Shown here: positions 47,366-60,796 of the stretch, one piece after another
Position numbering within the stretch: the first letter of the stretch is position 1
How the letters are laid out: the number at the start of each line of letters is the position of its first letter
Origin: Chromobotia macracanthus
Lineage: Eukaryota; Chordata; Actinopteri; Cypriniformes; Botiidae
Length of the DNA: 64,000 nucleotides
Assembly (NCBI GenBank): GCA_036877525.1
Contig: JAZGTH010000031.1
Span: 4,189,501-4,253,500 of the forward strand
Direction of reading: 5' to 3'
Translations under genes and position numbers: made by a program
Notes under the pieces: generated by a model
The model's input: only the letters and a program-made list of their open reading frames with translations
Told to the model about the DNA's origin: nothing
Database searches by the model: none

Positions 47366-48967
47366 GTCTGTTCCCCACAGACTAAACTCTGCTTTCTTCT
47401 GCTGTTGTCCCTCAGTCGAATAGCTTACAATAACACTCCATTACAAGAACAAAGACAAACCGGACTAGACTACAAAAATCACTGACTTTTAGAAGAATTT
47501 CTCTTTGGGCATCTACTGTTAAGATAAAGTCTGGAATACCTTTGATTTTTTCTTTTGTCACCACAAAATAACACTGTGGTTTACTCTCACTCATAAACAG
47601 TCCTCTTCCATGGGATTTATAATGAGAAATTAAAAAATGACTCAAAGGGAATAATAGAACGATTTAGCCCTAGAGATGGGACGACATTACCAGTCTTTCA
47701 TAATCAGTGTTCTGCTAAAGGAGAATAAAACTCCTCCCCTTGTTCACATTGTATGAATTCACTCCCAATTCAGTCTACACGTGCCGAGTGCCACGTAGGC
47801 CAGTGTGTGTGCACAGTACCACTTAAGGCTTCGCTCTTTGCTTCTGAGTAATGGAAACCTGCTGTTTTTGTTTTTTTTTGCAGGGAAAAAATTCAGAAAT
47901 CATCTGTGCCAAGTAACTGATTTATTGTGACAGCTTTCCAAATTATATAGATGTTGTATTAAATAATTTATGATGTTAGTCTTAGTGTTTAAGTTGCTTA
48001 AGGAAAGAAATTAGGAAAGAAACGAAAGGAAAATTAATTAAGGAAAAGAAAGAAATTAGTACTGGTAGATTAGTAAAGACAAGCAATCTTGGGATTGTAT
48101 CACTGTTTAACTAGTTTATGAAATCTATTTATGTGCTACTTTAATACTGTGCAAATCATATGAAATGCAGCCTCCACAATATTGTGATGAATCTGGATTG
48201 CAGGCAAGATTAAACTTAGAAAGCCTTATCTTTGTATGTTGCCAAGTTTAAGCATATTGCAAATTAGCAGCAAAGTTGGAAGTTACCATAATGTTGTGCT
48301 TCAGATGTTATGCAGCCGAACAGGTGATGCCACAGCCTGCATTACTCATGATGCGGTCTGATTCTGTGCCTGATTGATGATTCACATCACCTCTTCACCT
48401 CATTTTCCCATGACTGCTGCTTTTAGACCTATAGACCTCTGTGTATTCACCAGACAGCTTTGACTAAGTAGCAATTGTAGGGAACGCAAGCAACGTGGAT
48501 GGAGGAACTAGGTTAATTACTTTCAGATGTGGTTCTACCGTCTGAGCAAAGCAAGAGCGAGCCTTGCCAAAGGTAGGGAAGCCCGGCGCGGTACATACTG
48601 GGTGAGGTACGAAAACAAAAGTGACCCAGTACAAGTGGTTCTGCTCATCTGGCTCAGAGACAAAGTGCTTTTGACAAAGAGTTTCTGTTCTTTAACGCAG
48701 ACAGACTGCAGTTTAGCTCAGAAAGATGGCACGCTGTCCACATGTTTGATGGTTACATTGGAATGTGAAACATTAAAATGTTTGAATCTGTCCTATTGGA
48801 ACATAGCTGTTATTCTGAGATGTCTGCAGTCCATTCTCTGAATACTCCATCTGAGTCCTTGTGAAGAAAAACACTATTATTTATCTCTTTGAATGCTGGA
48901 GCAGATGGAGGAGGAAAAGAATTTATGATCTTATTTTATAATACGGCCTTTAGCTGTTGACACTTTT

Positions 48968-48972
<5 letters not shown>

Positions 48973-49063
<91 letters not shown>
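48973..49063. repeat. (TA)n microsatellite, 91 bases
   Basis: About 45 uninterrupted TA units, self-complementary and able to extrude as a cruciform. The minus-strand open frame made of repeated Ile-Tyr here is only the repeat. Confidence 0.98.
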
Positions 49064-49066
<3 letters not shown>

Positions 49067-49609
49067 AGAGGTTTGTCAAGTTTCTTTCCACGCTGATGTT
49101 TATCTTAAGTGTTGTACACCATACTTCTGTACTTGACATTCATTTTATTCATATGTCATCCCCCACAAGCCCCCAATGCCTAATTTTTCACTCTGGTTTA
49201 AATGTATTTAGTTTATCCAGGATTCATGTACTTCCAAGAACTTTTGGGTAGAAAACAATTTTTTTGATTCAGAAATATCCCTGTTGGAAAATTTAGGCTT
49301 ACACAAGCAGTTCAGGGAGGTCGTGTAATGTTGGTTTCAAACTAGAAGCTGATTTTGTTTAATCATAATGTAGGATCGAGCTATGCAAGCAGTTTATGTT
49401 TTATACATGTATTTTGCATTTAAAGTCACAGTTCACTAATGATCACTATTATAAAAATAAATCGGATCCTAAACATTCTTATATTACAGTCGGAGACAAC
49501 ATTAAAACAGTTTGAAACCATTGCAGAAAAGTTGTGATGTAAATGAAGAAATAGTTAAGATTCTTTACTCTTACTTTCTTTTTTACATGGTTGAGATTAC
49601 CTGCTTCTA

Positions 49610-49710
49610 ATGAAAAATGCAAGATGCTCTGTTGGAATACTGTCAGATCATGCTTGGATACATAGATCACAAGATTTTGCACAAATGCATGCTGTCAATA
49701 AAGTCAATTA
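49610..49710 (+). repeat. Dispersed repeat, AAGATGCT-TTTGGAA family, copy 3
   Basis: GCAAGATGCTCTGTTGGAA, ATCATGCTTGGATACA, AAGATTTTGCACAAATGCAT and GCTGTCAATAAAGTCAA follow the order of the copies at 13795 and 16615. Confidence 0.55.
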
Positions 49711-51164
49711 CCAATTACTGAGAAATGTTACATTGACAATATAATTTGTAATTACATTTTTGTTCATTTAGCTAACAAAATCGCATTTTTACTGGTCTCA
49801 GACATTTGGACTCCACTATACAGCAGTCTAATTTATATAGTTAAGTTTAACATCTGTGAATTTATGTTGTTATAGCTCTAATAAACGCTAATAAACGCAC
49901 AAAAGCGTGTATACAACGTAATGAAATCCACATCTTTTGCCTCTGGACTTCATATTAGGTCAGTTTTATTAAATTATGCCCTCTAGTGTCCACACTACTG
50001 TTTAAAACATGGTCAAGCGCACGTTTGCATTATGGCTGTTCTTAATTCTCAGGAGGGATGAATCTGTAGCAGCACTGAAAACTTTAACTTAAAATATAGT
50101 CTCTGGGTTCACAGAGTCACAGTGAAATATTATACATGTAATTTGCGTTCACTTCCAGTGAACCCTTAAAGTTAAACATGATCTGTTGGTCCACTGAAAA
50201 AGAAGATCTGACTGGTCTGACTTGTAGACTTAAGAAACCTCTCTACGTCGTCCTGAGTTGGTCTTTGTGGTTTGTCACTGGCAATGAGGCAAGACGCAAA
50301 ATTCAGAGACCATTGGTTAAGTTCTTCTACATAGCAATTAAACTTCCACTGAAAGACATAGCTCGTACTGCTCATGGGAAAGTATAAGGCAAGCAGTAAG
50401 GTCAAATGAGAGCACGTTAAAATCGATGGAAAGTGTGGAGGAATATCTACGTTGAAATCTGGGTGGTCCAGGTGCGTTTATGGTTCGTGTTCTTCATGTG
50501 ATGAACGCAGAACAGTTTCCAACAAGACGTGGAGCTCCTGATGTAACTAAGCGCATAATGTGATGCTTAAAGCAGCACCTCGTAAACCACGCATGACGTC
50601 TTTAACAAAGCGCCCAAAAGGAATTGGGTGCGATTTATAGGAGGATTTTACGTACAACAAATTCTGTGAATTTTATTTTTGCCTACTCTGCAACTCCCAT
50701 GATATGAGAACATTTGGCAAAAGTTTATTTATTTGTTTTTTAAAGTGCCTGTTAAGGGTTCATCCAAAAGTCAAACTCGATCAGAGCCATATTTGCCATA
50801 ACGCAAAATTATGCAATTATGTTTATCTTAGAAAATGTTTGCGCAATATTGCACACTGACATTCAAACTGACCACTAAACAGTAACACATAAGCATGTCT
50901 GAAATGTATTAAACTGATGAAAATGATTTTCCATTTTACATTATTATACAGTTACTATAGCCCCATCTCATGATATTGCTCTGAGTAATATTAGTATTAC
51001 GTGATTACTTTCAATAGTTCAATATTTAGGCTTCTGGTGTAAGATGTCAGTGGCAGCAAGTTTAATCTTTGGTTTCTGTATATTGTATTGTATTATCTGC
51101 GCTGGGCAACAGCCTGTTTGTGTTATTGGCGTGTTTGTGTCTAATTTGTGGGGATCAAGCAGCT

Positions 51165-51464
51165 CAAGTTTTATAGCTTTATAAGAGCAGCGGTTTCCGT
51201 TACCGGAGCTTGTATAACAACGGAGTCAGAAAAAAATCAACTCCTCCTCCCTCCAACACTTTGCGCATCGGTAAGTCAGAAGTAGGTTAAGTTCAGAGCA
51301 ATAGGAGGTCGCACTGAGATCTCACGTTTTCGTCATGTAAGTCTCGCTTTATTTAATTTACCAAGTAACTTTATGAAAAAAACAATTCTTTTGTTTCCCC
51401 AGTTCATAGTTACTGGAACTTCGACAAGCAGAACAATCGGAGGAGCCAAATTGAACAAATAAAA
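51165..51464 (+). promoter_or_regulatory. lox promoter and 5' UTR
   Basis: TTTATAAGAG near 51178 is a plausible TATA box about 285 bases before the ATG. Two strong donors follow (GTAAGT at 51271 and at 51337), and a TTTGTTTCCCCAG acceptor ends at 51402. A small 5' UTR intron is therefore likely, with alternative donors. Confidence 0.5.
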
Positions 51465-54400
51465 ATGAGTGCGAGTTTAATTGACATCTTAATTTACGCA
51501 TTTGCGCATGTATGTGTATTGATTTGCATAGCTCACACCGGCAATTCTCAGCGCCAAGCCGGAGCTGGACCTGCAGCTCTTAGACAAACCATACAATGGC
51601 AACACAATGGCAAACTCTTTAGCATATTAAGTCAAGGTTCGGAATATCAGGCCCCGTTAAGACGAGACGGAACCAGAGAGCAGACTCAACCCAGGCCGAT
51701 CGCCATTGTTCGCAATGATGATGCGCCTGCGAGAACCGACGGTTCACCGTCCTCTTTACGACCTTCCCACAGCCGCGGGTCCGCGCGTACCGGCGCGCGC
51801 GGCGGTGTCTCCCGCTGGTTATCAGGTGGCAATGGAGGGCGAGTCAGAGAATTACCGGAGCGCAGGAATCACACGGACCAGCTGCAAATATCGGCCAACG
51901 ACACCGACAGATCCGCGCAGAGACCACCTCCGTCTCTGAACAGTGGCAGACGGGACGATGATGTTATGGTTGGAGATGATCCTTACAATCCGTACAAGTC
52001 CACCGATCCAGACAACCCGTCTTATAACTATTATGACACATACGAAAGACCCTCTCGCAGAGAGCGCCCGGGATATGGAACAGGATACTTTCAGTATGGT
52101 AAGCACTGAAGTTATGTTGTCATCTCTTCAGATATTAATTACGTCATCTCTTAAATGTATCGAAACTAGTAACGCAACTTTTACGCGCAGAATGCATACG
52201 TGTCAAAAATGGCTAAAAATTAGGTGCATGTTATTAATAACACTGCTTTTACCATCAGTGGAAATAAATGTTAATTATACATTTAATACTGTACATTGCT
52301 ATGGATAAAATCCGTTCATACATATACGATACATATATATATATATATTATATGGTTTTAGAGGGCTTTTGGTCACTCATAAGTTAGTCAGGCTGAAAGA
52401 CCAGTTTAAACAGCTTGAACTGGCTAAGACCAGCAAACCATAAGCTGGTTTAAGAAGTTTGTTTTCAGCAGCAACAGCTCTGTGCGTTTTCTTGTGTCTT
52501 TTCATATAACATTTCAGTGTTCTGTAGGTTTGCCTGATCTTGTGGCAGACCCGTACTACATTCAAGCATCCGCCTACGTGCAGAGAGTTCCAATGTACAA
52601 CCTCAGATGTGCCGCTGAGGAAAACTGCTTGGCAAGGTATTATAATTGATATGAAACAGAAATATGTAATCAAGATTTTTGGTGGCTGCTTGCAACCAGA
52701 GACGGGGAGTTAGTATGCTTGCATTCTTTGGTGTGTAGTAGATGAGTCATGGGAACCTATTTAAAACATATGTGGTAGGAACATCCTTTAACTCAAAGCA
52801 GTGCTGTGAAAATGGGAAAGCTTTAAACAGAATTCCTGCCACGATGGGAAGTGAAAGGATTTTACAAACAGACTTCGCATAAAACTGTTTACATGGAAAA
52901 TTAATCATAAAAGAGACTGCGAAACACATTACTGGGGCACACAAGAATCGATTCATCCAGTTAATGTGAGGAGAGTGTTTCTCTGGAACACTGTAGTTGT
53001 TCCACACGGGACTTAAAATGTGGTTGTGCAGCCAAAACATGCATACTAAGACCGTTAGGACAATATGAGAAACTCAAAAGAATGTCTGATATTCTGTAAC
53101 TGTTATGGTGTTTTTGTTGAGCAGCTCCGCGTACAGATCCAGCGTGAGAGACTATGACACGCGTATGTTGCTAAGGTTCCCGCAGCGAGTCATGAACCAA
53201 GGCACCTCCGACTTCCTTCCCAGCAGGCCGCGCTACACCTGGGAATGGCACAGCTGCCATCAGTAAGTCCAAGTCTATCAGGTTCAATTTGAACTGTGTA
53301 ATCTGCAACTTCTCACATAATCTTTGGTAATCTGTTACATAACTTTTGGAAGGTCTAATCAGGACAAATAATATGCACTTAACTGAATTCCTAAGGTCAA
53401 AGCAAGACTGCGAAACTCATTTATTGTGGTTTGGAATTAGGTAATGTGTGATATCTGAATAGAGCTGGTGGTGGTGTTTTTAAAAGGAAAAAGATCAGTA
53501 CTCTTGTCTGAATGAAAACACTTAGCAGGGGCCCACTTTTGCATCTTATGTCGACTCAGTAATGGCTCACAGCATAGTTTTGTCCTGAAGTAATCTGTGT
53601 TTCACTGTCTACTGTGGCGTGCATTTGGACAAACTGCAGTGTATACAGTGACTTTAGCTCTGAACTGAAATTAGGCATAAATGGGTGTGGGTTCTGTGTG
53701 CTGACCAGCATCTATTTGCCCTGTCATATTATGATCTTTTCAAAATATTTCAAGTATTTTTTTGGCTATGAAGCAATTTTAACACTTGGTTTCATGATTT
53801 TACTGGCTTCTTTGAATCTGGTTTTGTTGGCATATAAGAGTGATGTAAATTCCTGCTCACATGTTGGCTGTGAAGTGAATTTGGAAAAAAGCCTTCTCTG
53901 CTTAAAAACGCTGATGTATGTCCAGATGTGAAAGGGATCTATTGATCAGATAAATGCGTTGTATGACAGGCATCTAAAATCTGGTTATCTACAGCACTTA
54001 GAAATGCAGTTCCCAGAGGCAGAAAACATTTGAAACAGACTAGTTTAAAGTTATGTATGATGGTAACCTAAATCATTTTGTGTTGTACAGGCACTACCAC
54101 AGCATGGATGAGTTCAGTCACTATGACCTGCTGGATGCCACTTCTCAGGAAAGAGTAGCTGAGGGACACAAGGCGAGCTTCTGTCTGGAGGACACATCAT
54201 GTGACTATGGTTATTACAGACGATATGCATGTACCTCCCACACTCAGGTTAGATTTTACAAGTAATTATACTTGCATGTGGGTCTCCATGGCTCTGCTTC
54301 CTAGCGATCTGCCATGCTGTCTTTCTGATGTACCTGGAGAGGGTTATTCCTATTCATTTCTGCTTGTTCTCATTCTGTCATTGGTGAATAGGGTTTCTAT

Positions 54401-55268
54401 AGGGTTTGCCAATTGCATGTTGCATGCGGATAAAATACATAATCATAAGATTAAACTGAGCTTGTTGCAAGGCATTCTGGGATAGCTTTGTTAATGAGGG
54501 TTACATATATTGTAAGACATCATTATTCTGCATTCTGAAACAGTCTGGGGCACACTTGTCTGATGACTTAAAATGCTGCCTATGTAGGAACCACACTAGG
54601 TTTCAGAGCAGAATGTGTATTGTATGTATTTGTTACAAACAAAGCATAAGTGACCTCAGAGTACATGACTGTATACCCTTACAAAAAGTACTGTGGTACT
54701 ACCATGGTACAGGGATGGCATCGTAAGATAATACCATGGTACAGTATGATTAGCATATTCATATAGTCCTACCATGGGATTTACCTGATATTTCAAGCCT
54801 TCATCCTTTGATGTCCTTTGATATCATTATGTTCCCAAATTTGTGCTAAATGTCTGAGATGTTGTGGTTCCAGGGCCTGAGTCCAGGGTGCTACGATACT
54901 TACAATGCAGACATCGACTGCCAGTGGATAGATATTACTGATGTGAAACCTGGAAACTACATCCTCAAGGTTTAAGGCCAAAATCCAATTAGCTTATTGT
55001 ATTCAAGTCACCTTCAGTGTCATGTTCCATAATTCCAGCCTCTTCTTCCATTTTCGATGCAGGTTAGTGTAAATCCCAGTTACCAGGTTCCAGAGTCTGA
55101 CTACAGTAACAATGTAGTCCGCTGTGATGTACGTTACACCGGAAACTACGCTTATGTGTCAGGATGTCATTTCTCACAGTGAGTACAACTTTCTCCACAA
55201 GACTTTCAATGAATCATTTAAATACCCTTAAGACAAAACTGATGAGTCTGATTTATTTCAGGTATTAA
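51465..55268 (+). CDS. lox: Lysyl oxidase (protein-lysine 6-oxidase)
   Basis: Secreted copper amine oxidase that deaminates lysines in collagen and elastin to start cross-linking. Seven exons: 51465-52098, 52528-52636, 53125-53262, 54091-54247, 54874-54969, 55063-55178, 55262-55268; 418 residues against 417 in human LOX. The last exon supplies only Gln-Tyr and the stop, as in the known gene structure. Signal peptide about 1-28; Arg-rich propeptide with NHT and NDT glycosylation sequons; the BMP1-type cleavage context MVGDDPYNPYK; a Tyr-rich NYYDTYERP stretch; catalytic domain. Copper ligands are His293, His295 and His297 (WHSCHQHYH). The lysyl-tyrosylquinone cofactor pair is Lys321 (EGHKASF) and Tyr356 (CYDTYNADIDC). 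All key residues are intact. LOXL1 is excluded by the propeptide's length and composition. Fish may carry two lox copies; I cannot tell which this is. Confidence 0.97.
52378..52470. repeat. GCTGG/CCAGC palindromic element piece in lox intron 1
   Basis: GTCAGGCTGAAAGACCAGTT, AGACCAGCAAACCATAAGCT and GGTTTAAG give short facing repeats like those at 42385-42610 and 56205-56290. Confidence 0.45.
54670..54785. repeat. CCATGGTA element fragment in lox intron 4
   Basis: Three ACCATGG(T/G) palindromes and the phrase AAAAAGTACTGTGGTACTAC; same motif family as 298-560. Confidence 0.5.
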
Positions 55269-55307
55269 AAATCTACTAAAGGATCCCATGGAAAAGGGAT
55301 CATGAGA

Positions 55308-55313
55308 AATAAA
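55308..55313 (+). terminator. Candidate lox poly(A) signal
   Basis: AATAAA 40 bases after the stop codon. Other signals follow further down (near 55790), and lox mRNAs usually have longer 3' UTRs, so this may be a minor site. Confidence 0.35.
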
Positions 55314-55319
55314 GTATGA

Positions 55320-56560
55320 TCAAGTAAACAGAAGAAAGGATGCCGACAATCACTTTTCTATTCGTGAGAGCCAAAAATCAACAGGGCATTTTTACTGTTG
55401 ACGATGCCAAACAATATAAAACATTGATGCATAGGTACAGTTCTACAGTGAATCACATTATTCATTTTTGTTCTTGTTTGCTATGTTAATAAATTACAAA
55501 GCAAAAATTAAAAAAGAAAGTCCAGGGTCATATTGTGCTGGATTTCTCTTATAGTGAAACAGTTTACAGACATACCACATCATGTGCCACCATTCCTTCA
55601 GAGTGAGAAAATAAGTGAGAAAATAAATGAGGCCTTCAGCTGTTGGTGAGCAGATCCACTTTGGGGTTTTTACCTAAAACATGCTTTATTTTGCTAGAGC
55701 GATGCTTTGATGTGTATTCTGAGTAGATATTTATATACAGATGCTCATATTACTGCAACACTTTTTATATATAAAGTGAAAATTACTTGAATAAATAACT
55801 GTACACTCAACCCCACCAAAGGAATGTTTAGTTTGTATTTTGACTTAGCAGGCTCACATTACATAACGGGATAGCATTTAGCACACCCTACATTAAGGTG
55901 TCAGAGTAGTATACTTCAATAGATATTATTTAATCAACTTCATCAATTTAATCAAAAAGTGTTTGTGCAATTGTCAATGATAAATGAGACCATAAATAGT
56001 GCTTAACTTCAGAAAATATTAATATTTTAAGAAATACTACCATTTACTGAAATTTTGGACATACATACTGTTTAAAATCCTGATTTGTAACAGATTTGTT
56101 ATGTTTGTTGTGTTTATGTTAGCAGTTTAAAAATATTACAAATACTTTGTATTATGATGTTCGATTTGAATTCGGTGAGTATGGTCTAGAAGGCCACCAA
56201 GGAGGGACCAGCCAAAATCAACCAATTTTCACCCAATTGCACTATAATCATTAAAAGTGCTGAAAAGCATCAAACCAGCATGCTGGTTGTCTGTCTAATC
56301 CATGTGTGAAAAGGTTTGAAAGGCTTGAATCCGTATGCTGGTTTACCCAATTTCAGCTGAAAGCTGCATGTTTCCAGGCCTGCTCTATTTCTCGTTCGGA
56401 CGATGGGTGGCAGTATTGCATTTCAATAACCACTGAACCTGCTGGCGATGAAGAAGCGCACCGAATATTAACCAGGCGCCCGGTGAACTTGACAACCGGT
56501 TAAATCCCACTGAAGGACTCACTCAAAATCATTAACATTATTTTGTCTTGCTGTGCCACA
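55320..56560. other. lox 3' UTR and spacer before snx24
   Basis: AT-rich. It may include the longer lox 3' UTR. A GCTGG/CCAGC element piece is at about 56205-56290. The last 200 bases are more GC-rich and probably hold the TATA-less snx24 promoter. Confidence 0.4.
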
Positions 56561-56586
56561 TAAAAACAGATAAATCGCGTTAGAGT

Positions 56587-59112
56587 ATGAATTGTATAGA
56601 AGTGTCCATACCGTCTTTTCGATCAGAGGGTAGTAACGTGGAGAAGGGCTACACGGTGAGTTATATGTTTGTTTAAAATCTCGCCAACGATCGTGAATAC
56701 GCTTTAATTAGATAACACACATAATATCTTAACTGTAAATGTCGATCAATGTCGATTTATATCGTACAATATTTGGATGTGACTCAAAACCTCGTGATCT
56801 GCCTACAGGGACAGCATGTTTGGGCATTTCGTTTCAAAAGCGACTGTGATTGATTGCCAGAATTGTTGACTAGATAGGGAGCTCTAGTGTGATACATGAG
56901 CGATATGAACAAAATAAAATCATGTAAATTTGCGTTTTCTTCTCAGGTTTTTAAAATCGAGGTGCTTATGTGTGGTAGACAGCATACTGTAGAGAAACGA
57001 TATAGTGAGTTTCATGCTCTGCATAAAATGGTAAGTTTGCATAACACTAAGATCTATTTTACAGCACTGCAGTAAAAAACTTAAACCTACAAAACAAAAC
57101 GTGCAATAGCATAGATCTACAGTCTTGGTCAGCCTAAATGTTTTTTTTTCTTTTGTTTTTTTGCTGTTCCTTTATTTATAGAGTAATTCTGGGGATATGA
57201 GCAAAATCACATATTTTGTATTGCTCAAGTAACAATTCTTAGTTCCTGTAACCTATTTGCAAGCATCAGCACAGTTCAGATAATAGTTTTTCCTTTATTT
57301 GATGTTGTTTGTGAACATTATTGATATGATGGTCAAAGTGAATAATATTGATGCCATCTGTTTACTGTGCACTGTAATTGCATACGTTAAAAAAAAAATG
57401 TTATGCTCTGAAGAAAAGTGTCATAAATGAAGCGGAGGCTTTTTACAATTTAACAGCTTTCATAAAAACCACTTCAAGAAATAGGGAGACAGTTAAACTG
57501 CAGAGGCACCTTCAGGCCAGCGTGTAACATGTTTTTCTCCCTAATTACCATTCTTTGTAGCTTAAAAAGATCATTAAACCTCCCGAAATCCCTTCAAAGC
57601 ATGTGAGGAACTGGGTTCCCAAGGTTCTTGAGCAGAGAAGACATGGATTAGAACTCTACCTTCAGGTACTGACTGGTCTAAACATCCATACGCTGGGGTA
57701 TGTAACCTCAGCAAAGATAGCACAGTAGAAAACATTCCTTTTTCACACTGGAACAACCGTTTGTTTTTTCCTGCATGTGGTATAGACTATAATCATGGAA
57801 AATGAGGTACTTCCAAAGATATTCCTGGATTTCCTAAATATCCGCCATTTCCCGTCACTGCCAAAAACGGAGAGTTGTGGGTAAGGTTTTATAGGGTATA
57901 ATTTTTGTGTCTATATAAAGGCCTTTGTCTCTCCAAGGCCTTAAAAGGCTGTAGTAATGTAGTAATCTGAAAAGAGATCTTTAAAAATGTGCACTGTGTT
58001 AACGTTATTGTCTTTTTATTGTTTAGATCATTTGAAACTGAATCAGAAGAATCGAGGTTTGTGGGCTTTTTAAGAAAAATTTAACAAGCACACATTGTTT
58101 CAAAATGAACACTGACAGGTTTCTGTTTTCTGTACAAATGTCCTCACAGTAACATACTGATCAGTTTAGCGTTTCCTTAAAAAACTGCATTTGAGAAGCT
58201 ACTGCTGCGCCTCTGGGAAATGACACCACCCGTGTAATAAATATCACAGTCAGCTTTGTGTTATCAAGCTGTCATCAAAAACAGAAAACTAGTTTGAGTC
58301 ATTGTGTTCTGACTGACCTTTCTGCTCCATTTCTTTGCAGTAAACTGACACACCAGCCAGCACTGCTCTTCCAGAGGGATCCATATCTGCTACCTGCCAC
58401 CAATGGTAAAACTCTATGGCTAAATGGTGGTCCTGTTTTGACCAGACTTGTTTTTTTAATGGTGTGGCTCAATGTATATGTAGCAGTATTTGCTGCACTG
58501 TTGCCACATTTGGTTGTTGCGTTTAATTGGTTGCTGAATTTTATGTAGTGAGAAGGAAAGACTGAGTACTGCAGAACAATATATCTAGAGTAAATAGTCA
58601 AAAACAAATGTCTTTTTTTGGAGAGGATCATGTAGAAGAGACAGGAAGTGACAAGGGTGTAGAGAGGGAAAAAGTATCGGAAATGACCTTGAGCAGGGAC
58701 TCAAACTGGGTTATGTCAGAGCATAGCCCAAAATGGTCTCAAATGTCAACACATCTCTATTGCCTCACCTTCTCTGATTAAATGAGAAAAGAACAAGAAA
58801 CAAAATGCTGTTCCATTCACTCAGCTGGTGCGTTTCTTTTTATTAACTCATTTAGTAGATTAGATTGAGTTTTTAAAAAGAATCGCTCAACTCACAACTC
58901 ACAACCTCCTATCTTAACCAGCTAGGTTGACTCACTCACTTAATAAACAACAGGTTATTCTGTGTTACATGTAATTTATGAAAACAGCGTAAAAATATAT
59001 TGTATTATGTTATAGAATTATTTTTTCTCTCTTATTTGCAGATACATTTTCAAATATGGTAATTGAAGGTGTGATACGTGGAATATTCTACCCAGACTTC
59101 CAGCCGAGGTAG
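56587..59112 (+). CDS. snx24: Sorting nexin 24
   Basis: Small PX-domain protein that binds phosphoinositides on endosomal membranes. Seven exons: 56587-56655, 56947-57030, 57561-57665, 57786-57880, 58027-58056, 58341-58405, 59042-59112; 172 residues against 169 in human. The PX domain covers about residues 1-115: GYTVFKIEVLMCGRQHTVEKR then YSEFHALHKM (the R/K-R-Y-S phosphoinositide motif), the proline loop KPPEIPSKHVRNW, and LPKIFLDFLNIRHFPSLP. After it come an acidic ETESEESS linker and a conserved tail ending GIFYPDFQPR. The start MNCIEVSIPSFR is three residues longer than the human start. It lies 1.3 kb from lox, an arrangement also close in human 5q23. Confidence 0.96.
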
Positions 59113-59320
59113 ATCAGAGCAGTGGAAACATCACCTCATGTTGTATGGATAAAAAGGGATTCATATAACCAACACTAAATCATACAGCGCCAGGGCAAAG
59201 GTTTTGCTCATTACGGCCTTAAAATTGTATTTTGGTATAAACACTCCATGAGCTTTTTGCCTTTTTTATGTCACTAGTTGTCATGGTCTGTCAAGGTCCC
59301 CATAGACAGAATGAGATATC

Positions 59321-59345
59321 TTTTTTTTTTTTTTTTTTTTTTTTT
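59321..59345 (+). repeat. T25 homopolymer
   Basis: Uninterrupted run of 25 T in the snx24 3' UTR region. Could be the tail of a minus-strand retrotransposed sequence, but no recognisable element adjoins it. Confidence 0.9.
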
Positions 59346-60217
59346 GCAAATTTATTCATATTGAGTGTCAAATCACAGTCTTGTATTTCCTCTCATTAAA
59401 CGTGTGAAGTACCTTAGCATACATGCACATCTGAACAGAACGAAACATGCTGTGATTTGAACCAGGTCTGCATGTGTCATACCCATGAGGTCAGCACAGA
59501 ATGATGCATGTTGCTCCACATGAGGTGAATTTGATCAGATCTGTTAGGAATCAGCTAAATTGTTGGATGAGCCTTGAATCTTTTCAGTTTGTAATAGAAT
59601 ACTTGTTCTTTCAAGAGTTTTTCATAATGTGAAAATTACCAGCCTTGCAAAAAAGGGAACTAATGTAAATGTAAAGCCAGTCTGTATGCCTATATTAGTG
59701 CCCAAACTGTGAAAAGACTATTTGTAACAGTAAAAAGAGGCCTAGTTACCAAGCTCTCTGCTATACTGGACCAAGGTAAAGTGGATTATTTTTAAAGTGG
59801 ATTATTACCACAATGCAGTTCAGTCTTGGACTAATATCAGTGTAATATTTTTAGGAACAACTTTATGTAAGATGAGAGCATTTAAACACTATCTTAAAAG
59901 CTTTTACACTACTGTTGGAAATACTAGTGGTGAGGATAATGTCATTTGATAGGTAATATGATTTACAGTGTTTGCTAAACCCATCTGCTGTATACTTGAT
60001 ACTGATATAATGTTAAGAGTGAAACTGACAGGATTTATTATGTTACATATACAGATACAACTTCAAGCAGTTATACTTTGTTTTTTCATAAAGTCTTAAT
60101 TGTGAATTTCGTGCCATTCCAATTGATGTAACTGTTGACACTTGATTGCTGTCTAATGCACTTTAACATGGGTGAAAAACTCAGTTCAAACTGAGTATGA
60201 TTCTAAAAACTGACAGC

Positions 60218-60223
60218 AATAAA
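60218..60223 (+). terminator. Candidate snx24 poly(A) signal
   Basis: AATAAA 1.1 kb after the snx24 stop. About 50 bases away a TTTATT at 60270-60275 offers a poly(A) signal on the other strand for ggcx, so the two genes seem to end tail to tail. Confidence 0.45.
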
Positions 60224-60796
60224 ACTACACATTCATTCATTAACTGAACTACTGTTATATATTGCATTGTTTATTCAAAAACTAACCAACAGACAAATAC
60301 CAGCAGATTAGAATTCTCACTCACAATCATAATTGGCATAATCAAGCTGTGAGATTCTGTTCATATTGCATAAAACATTGGAGGCCACCCAGGTATTTAA
60401 TAGGTACACAGCACTTGGCATAATGGAACTTATGCATTTAAGACAATTCTGTACTTCTCCATATACCTGGCACATTTTACAGTCAAGATTAGGTGATGAC
60501 TTCAAGATTGTTTCATTCTGCATTTGATATCATGTATCGTCTTATACAATTTGATACAGTACATGGCAGTGTACCTTCAGCACAACAGGGTGCCATTTGG
60601 TTAAAATCATGAATCTTTATCATACAGAGGATTCATTTAGTGTTTTTTTACAGGTTTTGATTTAATTGAAAAAAAAATGTTTAACTGTAAAGTTAAGCTA
60701 GTAAGATATTGAGAAATGTTTTAAGAAAACAGTGTTAATACTTCAATTTCAGTAACTAGTAAAAGCAGCTTTAGGGAATGAAACGTCAGAATTAAA

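Larger units (their letters stand above)
46520..51160. other. Intergenic region, no gene seen
   Basis: Holds a transposable-element fragment (47160-47365), a 91-base TA run (48973-49063) and a dispersed repeat (49610-49710). Open frames at 48527-48841 (plus) and 50172-50405 (minus) are the longest; neither shows a recognisable domain or good exon context. Confidence 0.5.

Noticed and set aside
48527..48841. 104-codon plus-strand open frame
   Set aside because: No recognisable domain; starts and stops without exon signals; isolated in AT-rich intergenic DNA.
48936..49139. Minus-strand frame of repeated Ile-Tyr
   Set aside because: Translation of a TA microsatellite.
50172..50405. 77-codon minus-strand frame with plausible composition
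   Set aside because: Looks protein-like but matches no family I know and lacks clear flanking splice sites; left unannotated.
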